DNA from: Butyrivibrio proteoclasticus
GTDB lineage: Bacteria; Bacillota; Clostridia; Lachnospirales; Lachnospiraceae
Reading direction: 5' to 3'
Assembly: GCF_900115735.1 (NCBI RefSeq)
Contig: NZ_FOXO01000003.1
Location: 1-64,000, forward strand
Length of the DNA: 64,000 nucleotides
Position 1 is the first letter of the stretch. Each line of letters starts with the position of its first letter. This document shows, piece by piece, positions 44,590-54,622 of the stretch. The translations under genes and the position numbers were made by a program. A model generated the notes under the pieces. It saw nothing but the letters and a program-made list of their open reading frames with translations. It ran no database searches and was not told where the DNA came from.

Positions 44590-45525
44590 TTACTGTGCGT
44601 CAATGAAAGATGCAATTACAGCTCCCTTATATGTCTCATCAATGTAAGCCTTAACTTTGTCAGACTGAAGAGCCTTTATAAGAGCCTGTGTTTTTTCTGA
44701 TGCCTCGTTGCCCTGCTTAACTACAAGGAAATTTGTTCTCTTAACAGTTGTCTCCTCGTCAAACTCCTCGATATCAAGTGCAGGATATGATGAAGGAAGA
44801 CCAGCTTCAAGAGCATAGTTACCATTTACAGCTGCTGCATCAAGATCAGGAAGTGAAAGTGGAAGGCTTGCTGCCTCAAGAGGTGTGATCACATATCCGT
44901 GAGGATTAGCCTCTTTATCCTTTGTTAAAGAATCTTCTGTGTAGTTATCATCTGTTCCAAAGCCGCCCTTTGAAGCAAGAAGTCCCTTCTGGACAAGAAG
45001 GTCAACAGCTCTTTCTCCGTTATCAGGATCGTTAGGAATTCCGATTGAAGCGCCATCAGGAATATCAGCAATTGCTGTATATTTCTGAGAATAAATTCCC
45101 ATTGGCTCAATGTGAACACCTGCTACAGCTGCAAGATGAAGTCCTGCGTCTGTATTCTGCTGATTCATATAACCAAGTGTCTGGAAATAGTTTGCATCAA
45201 GCTCATCAGCTTCAAGTGATGTATTAGGAAGTACATAATCTGAGAATACAACTGTCTCAAGTGTCCAGCCATCCTCCGCAAGTACTTCTTTTACAATATT
45301 GTCAAGAATTTCTGCATGTGGTACAGGTGTAGCACCAACTCTGATAGTCTTATCTCCATCCTCTGTCTGTGCAGGTGTAGCCTCCTGTGTCTTTTCTGTA
45401 GTCTCTGCAGTCTGTGTGTCCTGTGTTGTCTCTGCTGCACTATCAGCGCTGCTTCCGCAACCTGTCAGAGCTCCAAAAGCAAGAACACCAGCAAGTACGA
45501 TGCTTGTCAAAAATCTCTTCTTCAT
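44590..45525 (-). CDS. metQ: Methionine-binding lipoprotein
   Basis: A 311-residue lipoprotein with lipobox LTGC (Cys23) and a Thr/Glu-rich linker to about residue 58. The NlpA/MetQ core follows: IRVGATPVPHAEILDNI, LDANYFQTLGYMNQQN and TNFLVVKQGNE. It captures methionine for MetNI. GAGGAGGAATTATT precedes the ATG. Its promoter (TTCCAA-N17-TATAAT) carries a dyad over the -35. The transporter genes metNI lie 3.4 kb downstream beyond the GH2 gene. Confidence 0.93.
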   Translation of the reverse strand: MKKRFLTSIVLAGVLAFGALTGCGSSADSAAETTQDTQTAETTEKTQEATPAQTEDGDKTIRVGATPVPHAEILDNIVKEVLAEDGWTLETVVFSDYVLPNTSLEADELDANYFQTLGYMNQQNTDAGLHLAAVAGVHIEPMGIYSQKYTAIADIPDGASIGIPNDPDNGERAVDLLVQKGLLASKGGFGTDDNYTEDSLTKDKEANPHGYVITPLEAASLPLSLPDLDAAAVNGNYALEAGLPSSYPALDIEEFDEETTVKRTNFLVVKQGNEASEKTQALIKALQSDKVKAYIDETYKGAVIASFIDAQ

Positions 45526-45570
45526 AATAATTCCTCCTCAACAATTGATTTTCTATTTATTATAAAACAA

Positions 45571-45607
45571 ATTATAGCAATGGAAAATCAAATTTGGAAA
45601 TATCCAA
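45571..45607 (-). promoter_or_regulatory. metQ promoter with dyad over the -35
   Basis: On the minus strand TTCCAA (45594-45599), 17 bp, TATAAT (45571-45576). The -35 is half of TTGGA-TATT-TCCAA (45594-45607), a possible repressor operator. No SAM riboswitch is visible in the short leader. Confidence 0.5.
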
Positions 45608-45665
45608 GATTTGTATGTAGCTATAACTTTCGCTTATATCTCCATTAGCATTCACTGTCCTATTT

Positions 45666-46595
45666 TTACAATGTCCCCATATACCCTTTTTCTTTAAACA
45701 GCTTCATCATTTCATTGGTAAGACTGTATTCAAGCGGCTGCAACTGTACATCTTCAGGGCTGACCCACTCGGCATACTTAAGTTCAGACTGGTCCATAGT
45801 GATATCTTTTTTTCCTGTAACATCACAGAAAAATCCAGCCAGAATATCACTTACAATTCCCCAAGGCTGCGACTTGTAATATCTGATATTGGTCACTTCA
45901 AGACCAACCTCTTCCATAACCTCGCGCTTAACCGTTTCTTCAAGAGTCTCACCGATTTCCGTAAATCCTGCTACAAGTGCATTGTGCGCAAAGCCGGTTC
46001 TATACTTGGTCAGGATCATTTTGTTCGTCTCTTTGTCGGTGACTCCGATAATAACCGCAGGATTTATCCTAGGGTAGATCACATTGCCACACTTAGGGCA
46101 TATCCTTGCTCTTTCTGTCTTATGGTTCTCATTAAGAGCACCGCATTTTCCACAGAATCTGGTCACCTGATACCACTCATGGAGCTGAAATGCTGTATAA
46201 GCAGCATAGACATAGTGCTGAGGATTAAAGTACTCTCTGCGAAAGATTGCCATCAGTTCAAACCCAAAATTCGCCGGAAGATTCTTGTATGCATTCTTTT
46301 CGTCCGCATTTTTTTCAAATGCATTATCAGCAATTTCCGGTCTTAATAAAAAGAACCGCTCTTTTCCTATGCTAAATATATATATAAGAGCTTCATCGAC
46401 ACTGTGATCAACTAAATAATACTGAATCTCTGACACAGTTGGATAAGTGATTTTTTTAGTGTTTTCATCAAAATTTATAAGTAGCTCTTTTCCCTTATCA
46501 GAACAGGTAAATGCAATGACAATGTCATCATTTGCAGGCTTTATTGTTGGATCATAATGGTTTTTAAGTTCCAAAGGTTTTATATCCTGTAGCAT
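45666..46595 (-). CDS. nudC: NAD+ diphosphatase (NADH pyrophosphatase)
   Basis: A 309-residue NudC. The zinc ribbon is CGKCGALNENHKTERARICP followed by KCG (four cysteines), then the Nudix box GFTEIGETLEETVKREVMEE ending EVGL, and the NudC-specific SQPWGIVSDIL after it. It hydrolyses NAD(H) to NMN(H) and AMP and can remove NAD caps from RNA. The ATG at 46595 with AGAGGATTTGATT is preferred over a TTG at 46601. Confidence 0.93.
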   Translation of the reverse strand: MLQDIKPLELKNHYDPTIKPANDDIVIAFTCSDKGKELLINFDENTKKITYPTVSEIQYYLVDHSVDEALIYIFSIGKERFFLLRPEIADNAFEKNADEKNAYKNLPANFGFELMAIFRREYFNPQHYVYAAYTAFQLHEWYQVTRFCGKCGALNENHKTERARICPKCGNVIYPRINPAVIIGVTDKETNKMILTKYRTGFAHNALVAGFTEIGETLEETVKREVMEEVGLEVTNIRYYKSQPWGIVSDILAGFFCDVTGKKDITMDQSELKYAEWVSPEDVQLQPLEYSLTNEMMKLFKEKGYMGTL

Positions 46596-46762
46596 AATCA
46601 AATCCTCTCACATAGTAATATTAAAAATATATTAGGTCTGATAAAATTCAATTGCAAATATTACATCATATATTATCACCGGAACTATATCCTTAAAACT
46701 TTAAATCTTTACTTATTTATATCTAAAACTATTCTGATATTTTTCCTCACATTCTTCCATGG

Positions 46763-46790
46763 TTGTATTTAACTTATTTTTTGCTATAAT
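46763..46790 (+). promoter_or_regulatory. queA promoter
   Basis: TTGTAT (46763-46768), 16 bp, TATAAT (46785-46790), about 85 bp before the queA start. The 46.60-46.87 kb gap otherwise shows only A/T-rich sequence. Confidence 0.6.
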
Positions 46791-46875
46791 AACGTGGCAC
46801 GATAAGTGTATTGTTCCAAATAAAAAACTTTAAATCGATACTAAAACAATAATAATATATAGAAAAGAGATAGAA

Positions 46876-47925
46876 ATGGCAGAAAATAAAGAATTAGGAT
46901 TATCAACTTCAGATTATTATTTTGACCTTCCTGAGGAACTTATCGCACAAGATCCAATGGAAAAAAGAGATGAATGCAGACTCCTTGTAGTAGACAAAGA
47001 AACAGGAGAAACAGAGCATCATAAGTTTAACGAGATCATAAATTACCTTGAGCCGGGTGACTGTCTTGTTCTCAATAACACAAAGGTTATTCCTGCAAGG
47101 CTTCTTGGAGAGAAAGAAGGAACAGGCGCTGCCGTAGAGATTCTCCTTCTAAAAAGAAAAGAAGCTGATGTATGGGAAACACTTGTTAAACCCGGTAAAA
47201 AGCTAAGACCTGGCGCAAGAGTTTCATTCGGCGGTGGAATACTTAAGGCTGAGATTCTTGATATTGTTGATGAAGGAAACAGACTTGTTAAGTTCTATTA
47301 CGACGGAATCTGGGAGGAAGTTTTGGACAGACTTGGTGAAATGCCTCTCCCACCTTACATTACACATAAACTTCAAGATAAAAGCATGTACCAGACTGTA
47401 TATGCAAAGTATGAAGGTTCAGCCGCCGCACCAACTGCAGGACTTCACTTTACAGAAAAACTCCTTGAAGATATAAAAGCCAAAGGCGTAGATATGGCCT
47501 TTGTCACTCTTCACGTTGGTCTTGGAACCTTCAGACCTGTTAAAGTAGACAATGTATTAGAGCATCACATGCATACAGAATGGTATCAGGTCACACAGGA
47601 AGCAGCCGACAAGATCAACAAGGCTAAAGAGAATGGCCACCGCATTATCTGTGTTGGCACAACAAGCTGCAGAACAATAGAAAGTGCCGCTGATGAAAAC
47701 GGTCACCTCACAGCTTGTAGCGGAGATACATCAATATTTATCTATCCCGGTTATAAATTCAAGGTTCTTGACCAGCTCATCACCAATTTCCATCTGCCTG
47801 AGTCAACACTTGTAATGCTTGTTTCGGCACTTGCAGGCAGAGAACACGTTCTTGCCGCATACGAAGAGGCCATCAAAGAACGCTACCGTTTCTTCTCGTT
47901 TGGAGATGCATGTTTTTTTAAATAA
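46876..47925 (+). CDS. queA: S-adenosylmethionine:tRNA ribosyltransferase-isomerase
   Basis: A 349-residue QueA, adding the epoxycyclopentanediol ring to preQ1-modified tRNA in queuosine synthesis. [20 protein letters not shown], the core [24 protein letters not shown] and [16 protein letters not shown] are canonical. It is monocistronic in this window, with no tgt gene beside it. The AAAGAGATAGAA site supports the start. Confidence 0.95.
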   Translation: MAENKELGLSTSDYYFDLPEELIAQDPMEKRDECRLLVVDKETGETEHHKFNEIINYLEPGDCLVLNNTKVIPARLLGEKEGTGAAVEILLLKRKEADVWETLVKPGKKLRPGARVSFGGGILKAEILDIVDEGNRLVKFYYDGIWEEVLDRLGEMPLPPYITHKLQDKSMYQTVYAKYEGSAAAPTAGLHFTEKLLEDIKAKGVDMAFVTLHVGLGTFRPVKVDNVLEHHMHTEWYQVTQEAADKINKAKENGHRIICVGTTSCRTIESAADENGHLTACSGDTSIFIYPGYKFKVLDQLITNFHLPESTLVMLVSALAGREHVLAAYEEAIKERYRFFSFGDACFFK

Positions 47926-47995
47926 ACATTACTTTTATATCTGCAAAACCAATTTACATCTAAATCAATAATCACAAAACCTTACAATGTAAAAC

Positions 47996-48043
47996 AGGGA
48001 GAGTATTATGGCTGTATTTTTGATTATGCCAAATACTCTCCCT
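47996..48043. terminator. Bidirectional terminator between queA and the M18 aminopeptidase
   Basis: AGGGAGAGTATT (47996-48007) pairs with AATACTCTCCCT (48032-48043). It lies between convergent genes. Confidence 0.82.
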
Positions 48044-48070
48044 ATTCTACAGTATAAGTCTTTATATTAT

Positions 48071-49570
48071 TTATTCGTTTCTAAAATCGATATTCTGAAG
48101 GAATGATACATAGCCTCTCTTTGCTTCGTAAAGGTCAGCCTTATCGATTGCTTCCCATGGCGCATGCATGTTAAGTACTGCTACACCTGAATCGATAACG
48201 TTCATTCCGTAAAGTGCAAGGATATAAGCGATAGTTCCGCCGCCGCCAACATCTACCTTACCAAGTTCTGCTGTCTGATAGATGATGCCATCTTTCTCAA
48301 ATGCTCTTCTGATCTCAGCGATAAATTCTGCATTTGCATCGTTAGAGCCTGATTTTCCTCTTGAACCTGTAAACTTATTGAATACAAGTCCTTCTCCAAG
48401 GAATGCAGCGTTCTTCTTTTCAAAGCTTGATGCATATGTAGGATCAAAGCCGGCACTTACGTCTGAAGAAAGCATGCATGAGTTTGCAAGACATCTTCTA
48501 AGTGAAAGGTCATTGTAGCCTTCCTTTGTAAGGTTCATGAGCTCTGCAACAGCATTCTCGAAGAAATGGCTACGCATACCTGTTGCTCCAACGCTTCCGA
48601 TTTCTTCTTTATCAACGAGAATACAGCAAGCTGTTCTCTTAAGGTTCTTGGCTTCAAGAATAGCGCGCATTGAAGGATATGCGCATACTCTGTCATCATG
48701 ACCATAGCCAAGGATCATTGATCTGTCAAATCCGGCATCTCTAGCCTTACCTGCAGGTACAATCTCAAGTTCTGCTGAAATGAAGTCCTCTTCTTCGATT
48801 CCGTAAAGATCATTTAAAAGAGCTACAACTCCACGACGAACTGCTCCTGAAAGCTTTCCGCTCTCAGCCTTTTCTTCTTTCTCAGCAGCAATTGCATACT
48901 TCTCGCCTGCAGAAAGCTTGCTGTCAGCCTTTTCAGCCTTCTCTTTTTCCTTGCTCTCTACAACAAATGGTCTGTGACCAACGATTAAGTCAAGAGCTTC
49001 ACCTTCAATTACATTTGATGCCTTTTTGCTCATCTGATCTGCAGCAAGGTGGATAAGAAGATCAGAAACGAAGAATACTGGATCATCCTCATCCTCACCA
49101 ACATTAAGCTGTACTGTTGTACCATCCTTCTTAACAACTACGCCGTGAATAGCAAGTGGCATAGCAACATACTGATATTTCTTGATTCCGCCATAGTAAT
49201 GTGTATCAAGATAAGCAAATCCGTTGTCTTCATAAAGAGGATTCTGCTTAACATCAAGTCTTGGAGAATCGATGTGAGCACCAAGGATGTTAAGACCGGC
49301 CTCGATAGGGTCTGATCCGATCTGGAAGATAGCGATTGACTTATTCATCCATACGCTATATACCTTATCGCCCTTTTTAAGCTTTGTCTTTGTGCCGATT
49401 AAAGTATTGAGTTCTCTGTATCCTGCTTCCTCAATCTCGTTAACAATTGTATCAATTGCTTCACGCTCTGTTTTTGAATTATCAAGGAATTTCTTGTAAT
49501 CCTCAGCAAACTTATCTACAGCTTTGAGCTGAGTAGCATTATAGTTTGCCCAAACATTTTTTCTATTCAT
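48071..49570 (-). CDS. M18 family aminopeptidase
   Basis: A 499-residue zinc aminopeptidase of the M18 (aspartyl aminopeptidase/Lap4) family. Metal and catalytic motifs: GAHIDSPRLDVKQ, LVDKEEIGSVGATGM, and a C-terminal NMHAPWEAIDKADLYE with a His ligand. It removes N-terminal residues from cytoplasmic peptides. The start at 49570 follows AAAGGAGCTTAAAT; 33 upstream codons of the longer frame are excluded because they overlap pheT. A Lys/Glu-rich insert lies near residues 210-245. Confidence 0.93.
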   Translation of the reverse strand: MNRKNVWANYNATQLKAVDKFAEDYKKFLDNSKTEREAIDTIVNEIEEAGYRELNTLIGTKTKLKKGDKVYSVWMNKSIAIFQIGSDPIEAGLNILGAHIDSPRLDVKQNPLYEDNGFAYLDTHYYGGIKKYQYVAMPLAIHGVVVKKDGTTVQLNVGEDEDDPVFFVSDLLIHLAADQMSKKASNVIEGEALDLIVGHRPFVVESKEKEKAEKADSKLSAGEKYAIAAEKEEKAESGKLSGAVRRGVVALLNDLYGIEEEDFISAELEIVPAGKARDAGFDRSMILGYGHDDRVCAYPSMRAILEAKNLKRTACCILVDKEEIGSVGATGMRSHFFENAVAELMNLTKEGYNDLSLRRCLANSCMLSSDVSAGFDPTYASSFEKKNAAFLGEGLVFNKFTGSRGKSGSNDANAEFIAEIRRAFEKDGIIYQTAELGKVDVGGGGTIAYILALYGMNVIDSGVAVLNMHAPWEAIDKADLYEAKRGYVSFLQNIDFRNE

Positions 49571-49652
49571 ATTTAAGCTCCTTTCGAGAAAAAAATAGCC
49601 ATTGCTAACTAAAGCAATGACTATTTTAACACCTACTGCGCCATCAGGCAAA

Positions 49653-52073
49653 TCAAGAACGAATTTCAATGCCCATTGTAAATGAGAGTTTTCTGAGCAT
49701 CTTGTCTACATATCCGCTTATAGCGTCATCAGTAAGTTCCTCGTCCTTAGGAGTGAATGTAATTGTGAAAGCCATACTCTTCTTTGTAGGAGGAATAGGA
49801 AGTCCCTCGTATACATCAAAGAGGTGTACATCAGTTACATACTTGCAGGATCCATAGATTGCATCTTCAACTTCTCCACATGTAACTGTCTTATCCATGA
49901 TAAGCGCAAGATCACGCTTAACAGTAGCGAACTTTGAAAGTGGTATAAATGTAGGTGTCTTACCATACCACTTATCAAGTGCTGAAAGATCTATTTCGCA
50001 GATATAAGCAGGAATTCTCATATCAGTCTCATCCTGGATTTCATAAGTGATCTGTCCAAGATATCCAACCTCTTCTCCTTCACAAACGATCTTTGCAGTT
50101 CTGTAAGGGTGTAAGAAAGTCTTGGTTGCAGCCTCATACTTGAAGTTTATATGGAGAGCCTCTGCTACATTCTCAGCAAGTCCCTTTAATGTGAAGATAT
50201 CCTCTCCTTCGCCAAAAATACCAATGCAAAGAGTAGCTTTCTCTTCAGGATATTCTGTAAGTGGCAAAGCCTTTGGAATAAATCTGTTGCCAAGCTCAAA
50301 TAATCTTCCTTCGAGAGTACCCTTCTTCTGGTTTCTTGCAATGGCATGAATCATCTGTGCTGCAAGTGTTGTTCTCATAAGTGAAAGATCTTCATTTATA
50401 GGATTAAGGATCCTGATAGCCTTTCTCTCCTGTGCATCATCAGCAAATCCCAAAAGGTCAAGGTCACTTGGTGAGAAGAATGAGTAATGCATGCACTCAT
50501 ATGCTCCCTGTGCGCAAAGAGCTCTCTTGATCCTGAGCTCTGTCTTCTGCTTAAGGTTTCTGCCACCAACGGTAACGCTGCAATCCTTAAGGAATGTTGG
50601 CTCAACATGCTCATATCCGTACATACGGATAAGCTCCTCTGCAATGTCCGGATAGTCTTCCATATCCTCACGATACGCGGGAATCTTAATAGTAAGCTCA
50701 TCGCCGTTTATTTCAGGCTCAAAATTAAGATTTGTAAGAATTCTCTTGATCTCATCAGTAGGAACTTCGATACCAAGTACTCCGTTAACCTTCTTTATGG
50801 ATGCCTTCATTTCCTTCTTATCAAGGCTGTTTCCTGTATTTATATCCACATGAGTCTTGGAAACCTTACCTGCTCCAAGCTGTTCAATGAGGTGAAGAGC
50901 TCTCTTCATAGCTATAACAGTTGTATATTCATAAACGCCCTTTGCAAAAGCTGCTGATGAATCAGATGACTGTCCAAGAGCTCTTGAACTCTTACGGATG
51001 TTGTCACGCATGAACTTAGCAGCTTCAAATGTAACAGTAGTTGTTGTATCACGGATCTCTGAATTGAGACCACCCATGATGCCTGCAAGAGCTACCGGCT
51101 TTGCTCCATCACAGATAACAAGGTTGTCTGTTGTAAGCTCAAACTCATTCTCATCAAGAGTAACTATCTTTTCTCCTGCCTTGGCACGTCTTACAACAAT
51201 CTTGTTACCTTCAAGGAAATTGCCGTCAAATGCGTGCATTGGCTGACCAAGCTCTCTCATAATATAGTTAGTGATATCAACGATATTATTGATAGAGTTA
51301 TTGCCAACCATGGCAAGTCTTCTCCTCATCCAAAGAGGGCTCTCACCAAGCTTTACATCATAGACATAGTGACCGATATATCTTGGGCAAAGATCAGGGG
51401 CTTCTACAGTTACACTAAATCCTTCATTCTCAACGTCTGTCTCTGTGTAGCTAAGATCAATCTCTTTTAAGGGCTTATCAAGTGCAGCTGCAACCTCTCT
51501 TGCAAGGCCGTAAATACTTTGACAGTCAGGTCTGTTTGCAGTAATGGAAACATCAAAGATCCAGTCGTCAAGGCCTAGTATAGGCTTAACATCAGCACCT
51601 ACCTCTGTATCCTCAGGGAATACCAAAAGTCCGTTGTAGCCAGCTCCCGGGTACATATCCTCTGTTACGCCAAGCTCAACACCTGAGCAGAGCATACCCT
51701 CTGAATCTACGCCACGAAGCTTGCCCTTCTTGATAGTAGCAACACCGATAACCGTTACGTGATCTCTCTCTGTTTCAATTACTGTTGCGCCAACAAGAGC
51801 AAGTGGGTATTTGCCTCCTGCCTGAACGTTGTCTGCACCGCAGCATACCTGGAATGTTCCGTGTTCTCCTGCATTTACCTGGCAAACATGAAGATGAGTA
51901 TCCGGAATAGGTTCACATTTCTCTACCTGTCCAACTACGACATTTGATATGTCTTTTCCTACTTCCCAGCACTCTTCTACTTCGAAGCCGCAGTCAAAGA
52001 GCTTTTTCTCAAGTTCCTTTGGTTCTAAATCTATATCAACAAAATCTTTAAGCCAACTTAAAGGTACTAACAT
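49653..52073 (-). CDS. pheT: Phenylalanyl-tRNA synthetase beta subunit
   Basis: An 806-residue beta subunit. Domains in order: EMAP-type tRNA-binding (about 40-150, VVVGQVEKCEPIPDTHLHVC), B1/B3-B4 editing region, B5 (about 405-475), the catalytic-like core (about 485-690) and the C-terminal ferredoxin-fold anticodon-binding domain (about 712-805, FPIP-like LSKFATVKRDLALIMD). It forms the alpha2-beta2 enzyme with PheS and is regulated with it by the upstream T-box. Confidence 0.96.
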   Translation of the reverse strand: MLVPLSWLKDFVDIDLEPKELEKKLFDCGFEVEECWEVGKDISNVVVGQVEKCEPIPDTHLHVCQVNAGEHGTFQVCCGADNVQAGGKYPLALVGATVIETERDHVTVIGVATIKKGKLRGVDSEGMLCSGVELGVTEDMYPGAGYNGLLVFPEDTEVGADVKPILGLDDWIFDVSITANRPDCQSIYGLAREVAAALDKPLKEIDLSYTETDVENEGFSVTVEAPDLCPRYIGHYVYDVKLGESPLWMRRRLAMVGNNSINNIVDITNYIMRELGQPMHAFDGNFLEGNKIVVRRAKAGEKIVTLDENEFELTTDNLVICDGAKPVALAGIMGGLNSEIRDTTTTVTFEAAKFMRDNIRKSSRALGQSSDSSAAFAKGVYEYTTVIAMKRALHLIEQLGAGKVSKTHVDINTGNSLDKKEMKASIKKVNGVLGIEVPTDEIKRILTNLNFEPEINGDELTIKIPAYREDMEDYPDIAEELIRMYGYEHVEPTFLKDCSVTVGGRNLKQKTELRIKRALCAQGAYECMHYSFFSPSDLDLLGFADDAQERKAIRILNPINEDLSLMRTTLAAQMIHAIARNQKKGTLEGRLFELGNRFIPKALPLTEYPEEKATLCIGIFGEGEDIFTLKGLAENVAEALHINFKYEAATKTFLHPYRTAKIVCEGEEVGYLGQITYEIQDETDMRIPAYICEIDLSALDKWYGKTPTFIPLSKFATVKRDLALIMDKTVTCGEVEDAIYGSCKYVTDVHLFDVYEGLPIPPTKKSMAFTITFTPKDEELTDDAISGYVDKMLRKLSFTMGIEIRS

Positions 52074-52090
52074 TTCATTCTCCTCCTGAA

Positions 52091-53137
52091 TTATTCGTAG
52101 TGATCGATCTGCTTAAGAACATCAAGGTCTGACTCATATAAGAGCTTGATGTTGTTAATGCCGTATTTGAGCATTGTTGCACGCTCGATACCGATACCAA
52201 ATGCAAATCCGCTGTACTCTTCTGAATCAATTCCACAGTTTTCTAAAACCTTCTTGTTCACAACACCGGCACCAAGAACCTCAATCCAACCTGTACCCTT
52301 GCAGAGATTACATCCCTTGCCGCCACATGCAAAGCAGCTACAGTCAACCTCTACAGAAGGCTCTGTGAATGGGAAGTATGAAGGACGAAGTCTTGTTGTT
52401 GTTCCCTCACCGAAAATCTTCTGTGCAAATGTCTCCAAAGCTCCCTTAAGGTCACAAAGAGTAACATTCTTATCAACTACGAGTCCTTCCATCTGCGAGA
52501 ACATAGGTGAATGTGTCGCATCATCATCTGAACGGAAGACCTTACCGGGTGAAAGAATCTTGATCGGTGGTTTCTTGTTTTCCATTACATGGATCTGACC
52601 TGATGAAGTCTGAGTTCTTAAAAGGAACTCTGGGCTAAGATAGAATGTATCCTGCATATCTCTTGCAGGGTGATCTGCAGGAGTATTAAGAGCAGTGAAA
52701 TTGTAGTAGTCATTCTCAATTTCAGTACCTTCGTATATTTCAAACCCCATTCCTTCAAAGATATCGATAAGAGTTTCTCTCATCTGTGTAACAGGATGAA
52801 GGTTGCCCTGATAACGCATTTTGGGAGGCTCCGTAACATCCTGCTTTTCTCTTTCATATCTTGCCTTAAGCTCTTTTTCTTTCATCTTCTTGTCAAGTTC
52901 ATCAAACTGTTCAAGAGCCCACTGCTTAAGTTCATTTACATTCTTACCATATTCAGCACGATCCTCTGCAGCAATGTTCTTCATCTCTTTCATCAGTGCT
53001 GAGATTTTGCCGTTTTTATTATCCAAAAAGACCTTTCTCTGCTCATAAACATGCTTTGAGCTTTCAAGCAACTTTGAATTTTCTTTGATTTCTTCACGAA
53101 TTGCTTCAATTTGCTGACGTAATACGCTGTTTTCCAA
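52091..53137 (-). CDS. pheS: Phenylalanyl-tRNA synthetase alpha subunit
   Basis: A 348-residue class II synthetase alpha subunit. The N-terminal coiled coil (about 1-100) is followed by the catalytic core: [20 protein letters not shown], motif 2 at [19 protein letters not shown], motif 3 at [18 protein letters not shown]. The start codon is TTG at 53137, supported by AGGAGG eight bases upstream. It is followed 17 bp later by pheT and preceded by a phenylalanine T-box leader. Confidence 0.96.
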   Translation of the reverse strand: MENSVLRQQIEAIREEIKENSKLLESSKHVYEQRKVFLDNKNGKISALMKEMKNIAAEDRAEYGKNVNELKQWALEQFDELDKKMKEKELKARYEREKQDVTEPPKMRYQGNLHPVTQMRETLIDIFEGMGFEIYEGTEIENDYYNFTALNTPADHPARDMQDTFYLSPEFLLRTQTSSGQIHVMENKKPPIKILSPGKVFRSDDDATHSPMFSQMEGLVVDKNVTLCDLKGALETFAQKIFGEGTTTRLRPSYFPFTEPSVEVDCSCFACGGKGCNLCKGTGWIEVLGAGVVNKKVLENCGIDSEEYSGFAFGIGIERATMLKYGINNIKLLYESDLDVLKQIDHYE

Positions 53138-53234
53138 AATTTCTTCCTCCTGTTATTTAAAGATGTAACTTCCATAGCGGAGAACTTTTTTGCTTTACAA
53201 GAATTTTTTAGATATTTCCTATAAAAACAAAAAG

Positions 53235-53500
53235 CCCTTGCATAGTCACAAAACTACACAAGGGACGATTAATCACCGCGGTACCACCCAAGTTCCTGTC
53301 AGACAGGCTCTCAACCATAATGGTTTTATCTGTAACGTAGACATACGGCTCTGACTACAAGCAAAAAGCCTTCACCAAAACTACTCCGGTGCGAACATTC
53401 CGTACATATCATTGCCTGCAGGGCTCTCAGCCAGTGACCCACGCTCTCTCAAAGGATAATATGACATCTCCAGATATAAATCTGACACCATCATTGTATT
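53235..53500 (-). promoter_or_regulatory. Phenylalanine T-box leader of pheST
   Basis: The T-box sequence TGGGTGGTACCGCGGT lies at 53290-53275. The terminator stem (53235-53246 with 53253-53264, CCCTTG/CAAGGG ends) is followed on the minus strand by CTTTTTGTTTTT. The specifier region GAATGTTCGC places UUC (Phe) at 53395-53393. Uncharged tRNA-Phe would stabilise the antiterminator and switch on pheST. Boundaries of the leader are approximate. Confidence 0.95.
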
Positions 53501-53531
53501 TACAATATTAATTTAAAAATCCACTTTAATT

Positions 53532-53560
53532 ATTCTATGTTTCGATATAATAAAAGTCAA
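53532..53560 (-). promoter_or_regulatory. pheST promoter
   Basis: On the minus strand TTGACT (53555-53560), 17 bp, TAGAAT (53532-53537), just upstream of the T-box leader. Confidence 0.75.
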
Positions 53561-53589
53561 GCAAATGACCCAATATTTTTAATTACATA

Positions 53590-54234
53590 TCAGCCCCAAA
53601 AGCTCTTTATAAATATTTCAAGGCCTATAGCTATAAGAATGACTCCACCAAGAATCTTGGCATTTGAAGCAAGTTTAGTTCCAAATGTCTTGCCAAGTCC
53701 TATTCCCATGTAACATACAACATATGTCACAACAGCTATGATTGTAGCACTTCCAATTGCCATCAAAGTATTGTAATCAGCAATTGTAAATCCGACAGAC
53801 AGCGCATCAATTGATGTTGCAACACCCTGAACCAATAAAAGCTTTGTAGTAAGTGTGTTCTCTCCTACAACAGCTCCGTATTTAGGACATTCTTTATTAT
53901 CACAACCCTCACACTTTCCATCCCTTATACATTTCTTTTCCTTAATGCCTTCAAAAAGCATTTTCCCACCAATATAAGATAGAAGGATAAGCGCTATCCA
54001 TGGAATAAACCTCTGAAATCCACTAAAAAATTGTGCAGCATTATGAACCAAAAACCAGCCAATTACCGGCATAATAAACTGAAATCCCGCATAAATTCCT
54101 GCCATATAGCTCATTCTGACTTTTTTCATTTTGGGTTCGATAAAGCCATTGGCAAGGGACACAGAAAAAGCATCCATAGCGAGGCCAACCCCCAGCAGAA
54201 TACTATTAAATACAAACAATATATACTTAGCCAT
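53590..54234 (-). CDS. mntP: MntP-like manganese efflux protein with Cys-rich loop
   Basis: A 214-residue membrane protein with six helices in two pseudo-repeats. The repeat motif GLAMDAFSVSLANG near residue 18 and TSIDALSVGFT near 140 carry the conserved Asp residues of MntP. It is predicted to export Mn2+. Between helices 3 and 4 it has an extra loop with Cys102, 108, 111 and 116 (KCIRDGKCEGCDNKECPKYG), suggesting metal binding. GGAGAGAATATT precedes the start. A long leader and strong promoter lie upstream. Confidence 0.85.
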   Translation of the reverse strand: MAKYILFVFNSILLGVGLAMDAFSVSLANGFIEPKMKKVRMSYMAGIYAGFQFIMPVIGWFLVHNAAQFFSGFQRFIPWIALILLSYIGGKMLFEGIKEKKCIRDGKCEGCDNKECPKYGAVVGENTLTTKLLLVQGVATSIDALSVGFTIADYNTLMAIGSATIIAVVTYVVCYMGIGLGKTFGTKLASNAKILGGVILIAIGLEIFIKSFWG

Positions 54235-54364
54235 AATATTCTCTCCTAACCGAATATTTGACCATTATAACACTATGTAACTTTTATTACTATATTAAAT
54301 GTGCTGCTATGGGATTCGCACTAAATTCGATAATACCTCATTAAGTGCTCTGCTCAACGAAATA

Positions 54365-54616
54365 GGCGGGCATCCATACTTTTATGAACGCCCGCCCTTA
54401 CTTTGAAATTTCCAAGGGTCTATTCCTCTACTTTCTGCAATTTTATTTTGCAAATCTATGTTAATCACATCCTTTAGCGACTCCTTGACACTCCTTGGCT
54501 AATGTGAAGCTTATGCCACCCTCGCTGTGAATGTCAGCCGCTCCGAAAACCTTCGTTCATCTTCCGTGAAGCATAAGCCACTTGGACTACATAGGTTTTA
54601 TCTGCTATGTGATTGT
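54365..54616 (-). ncRNA. Structured leader or small RNA upstream of mntP
   Basis: No gene is seen in 54.24-54.82 kb. From the promoter at 54623-54651 a transcript would start near 54616. AATCACAT at its 5' end (54614-54607) can pair with ATGTGATT (54470-54463); inside, GCTTATGC (54578-54571) pairs with GCATAAGC (54516-54509). The 5' end can instead form ACATAG/CTATGT (54610-54605 with 54594-54589), which excludes the long pairing. A G+C-rich stem GGCGGGC/GCCCGCC (54396-54390 with 54371-54365) could end transcription. It does not show the conserved blocks of the yybP-ykoY manganese riboswitch as I know them. It may be a different switch or a separate small RNA. Confidence 0.5.
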
Positions 54617-54622
54617 ATATAT

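Noticed and set aside
45526..45665. SAM riboswitch in front of metQ
   Set aside because: The leader is about 60 nt with no S-box stems; a promoter with a dyad explains it better.
54301..54620. Known manganese riboswitch (yybP-ykoY) upstream of mntP
   Set aside because: The position fits, but the conserved GGGGAGUA-type blocks could not be found on the minus strand; kept as an unassigned structured RNA.
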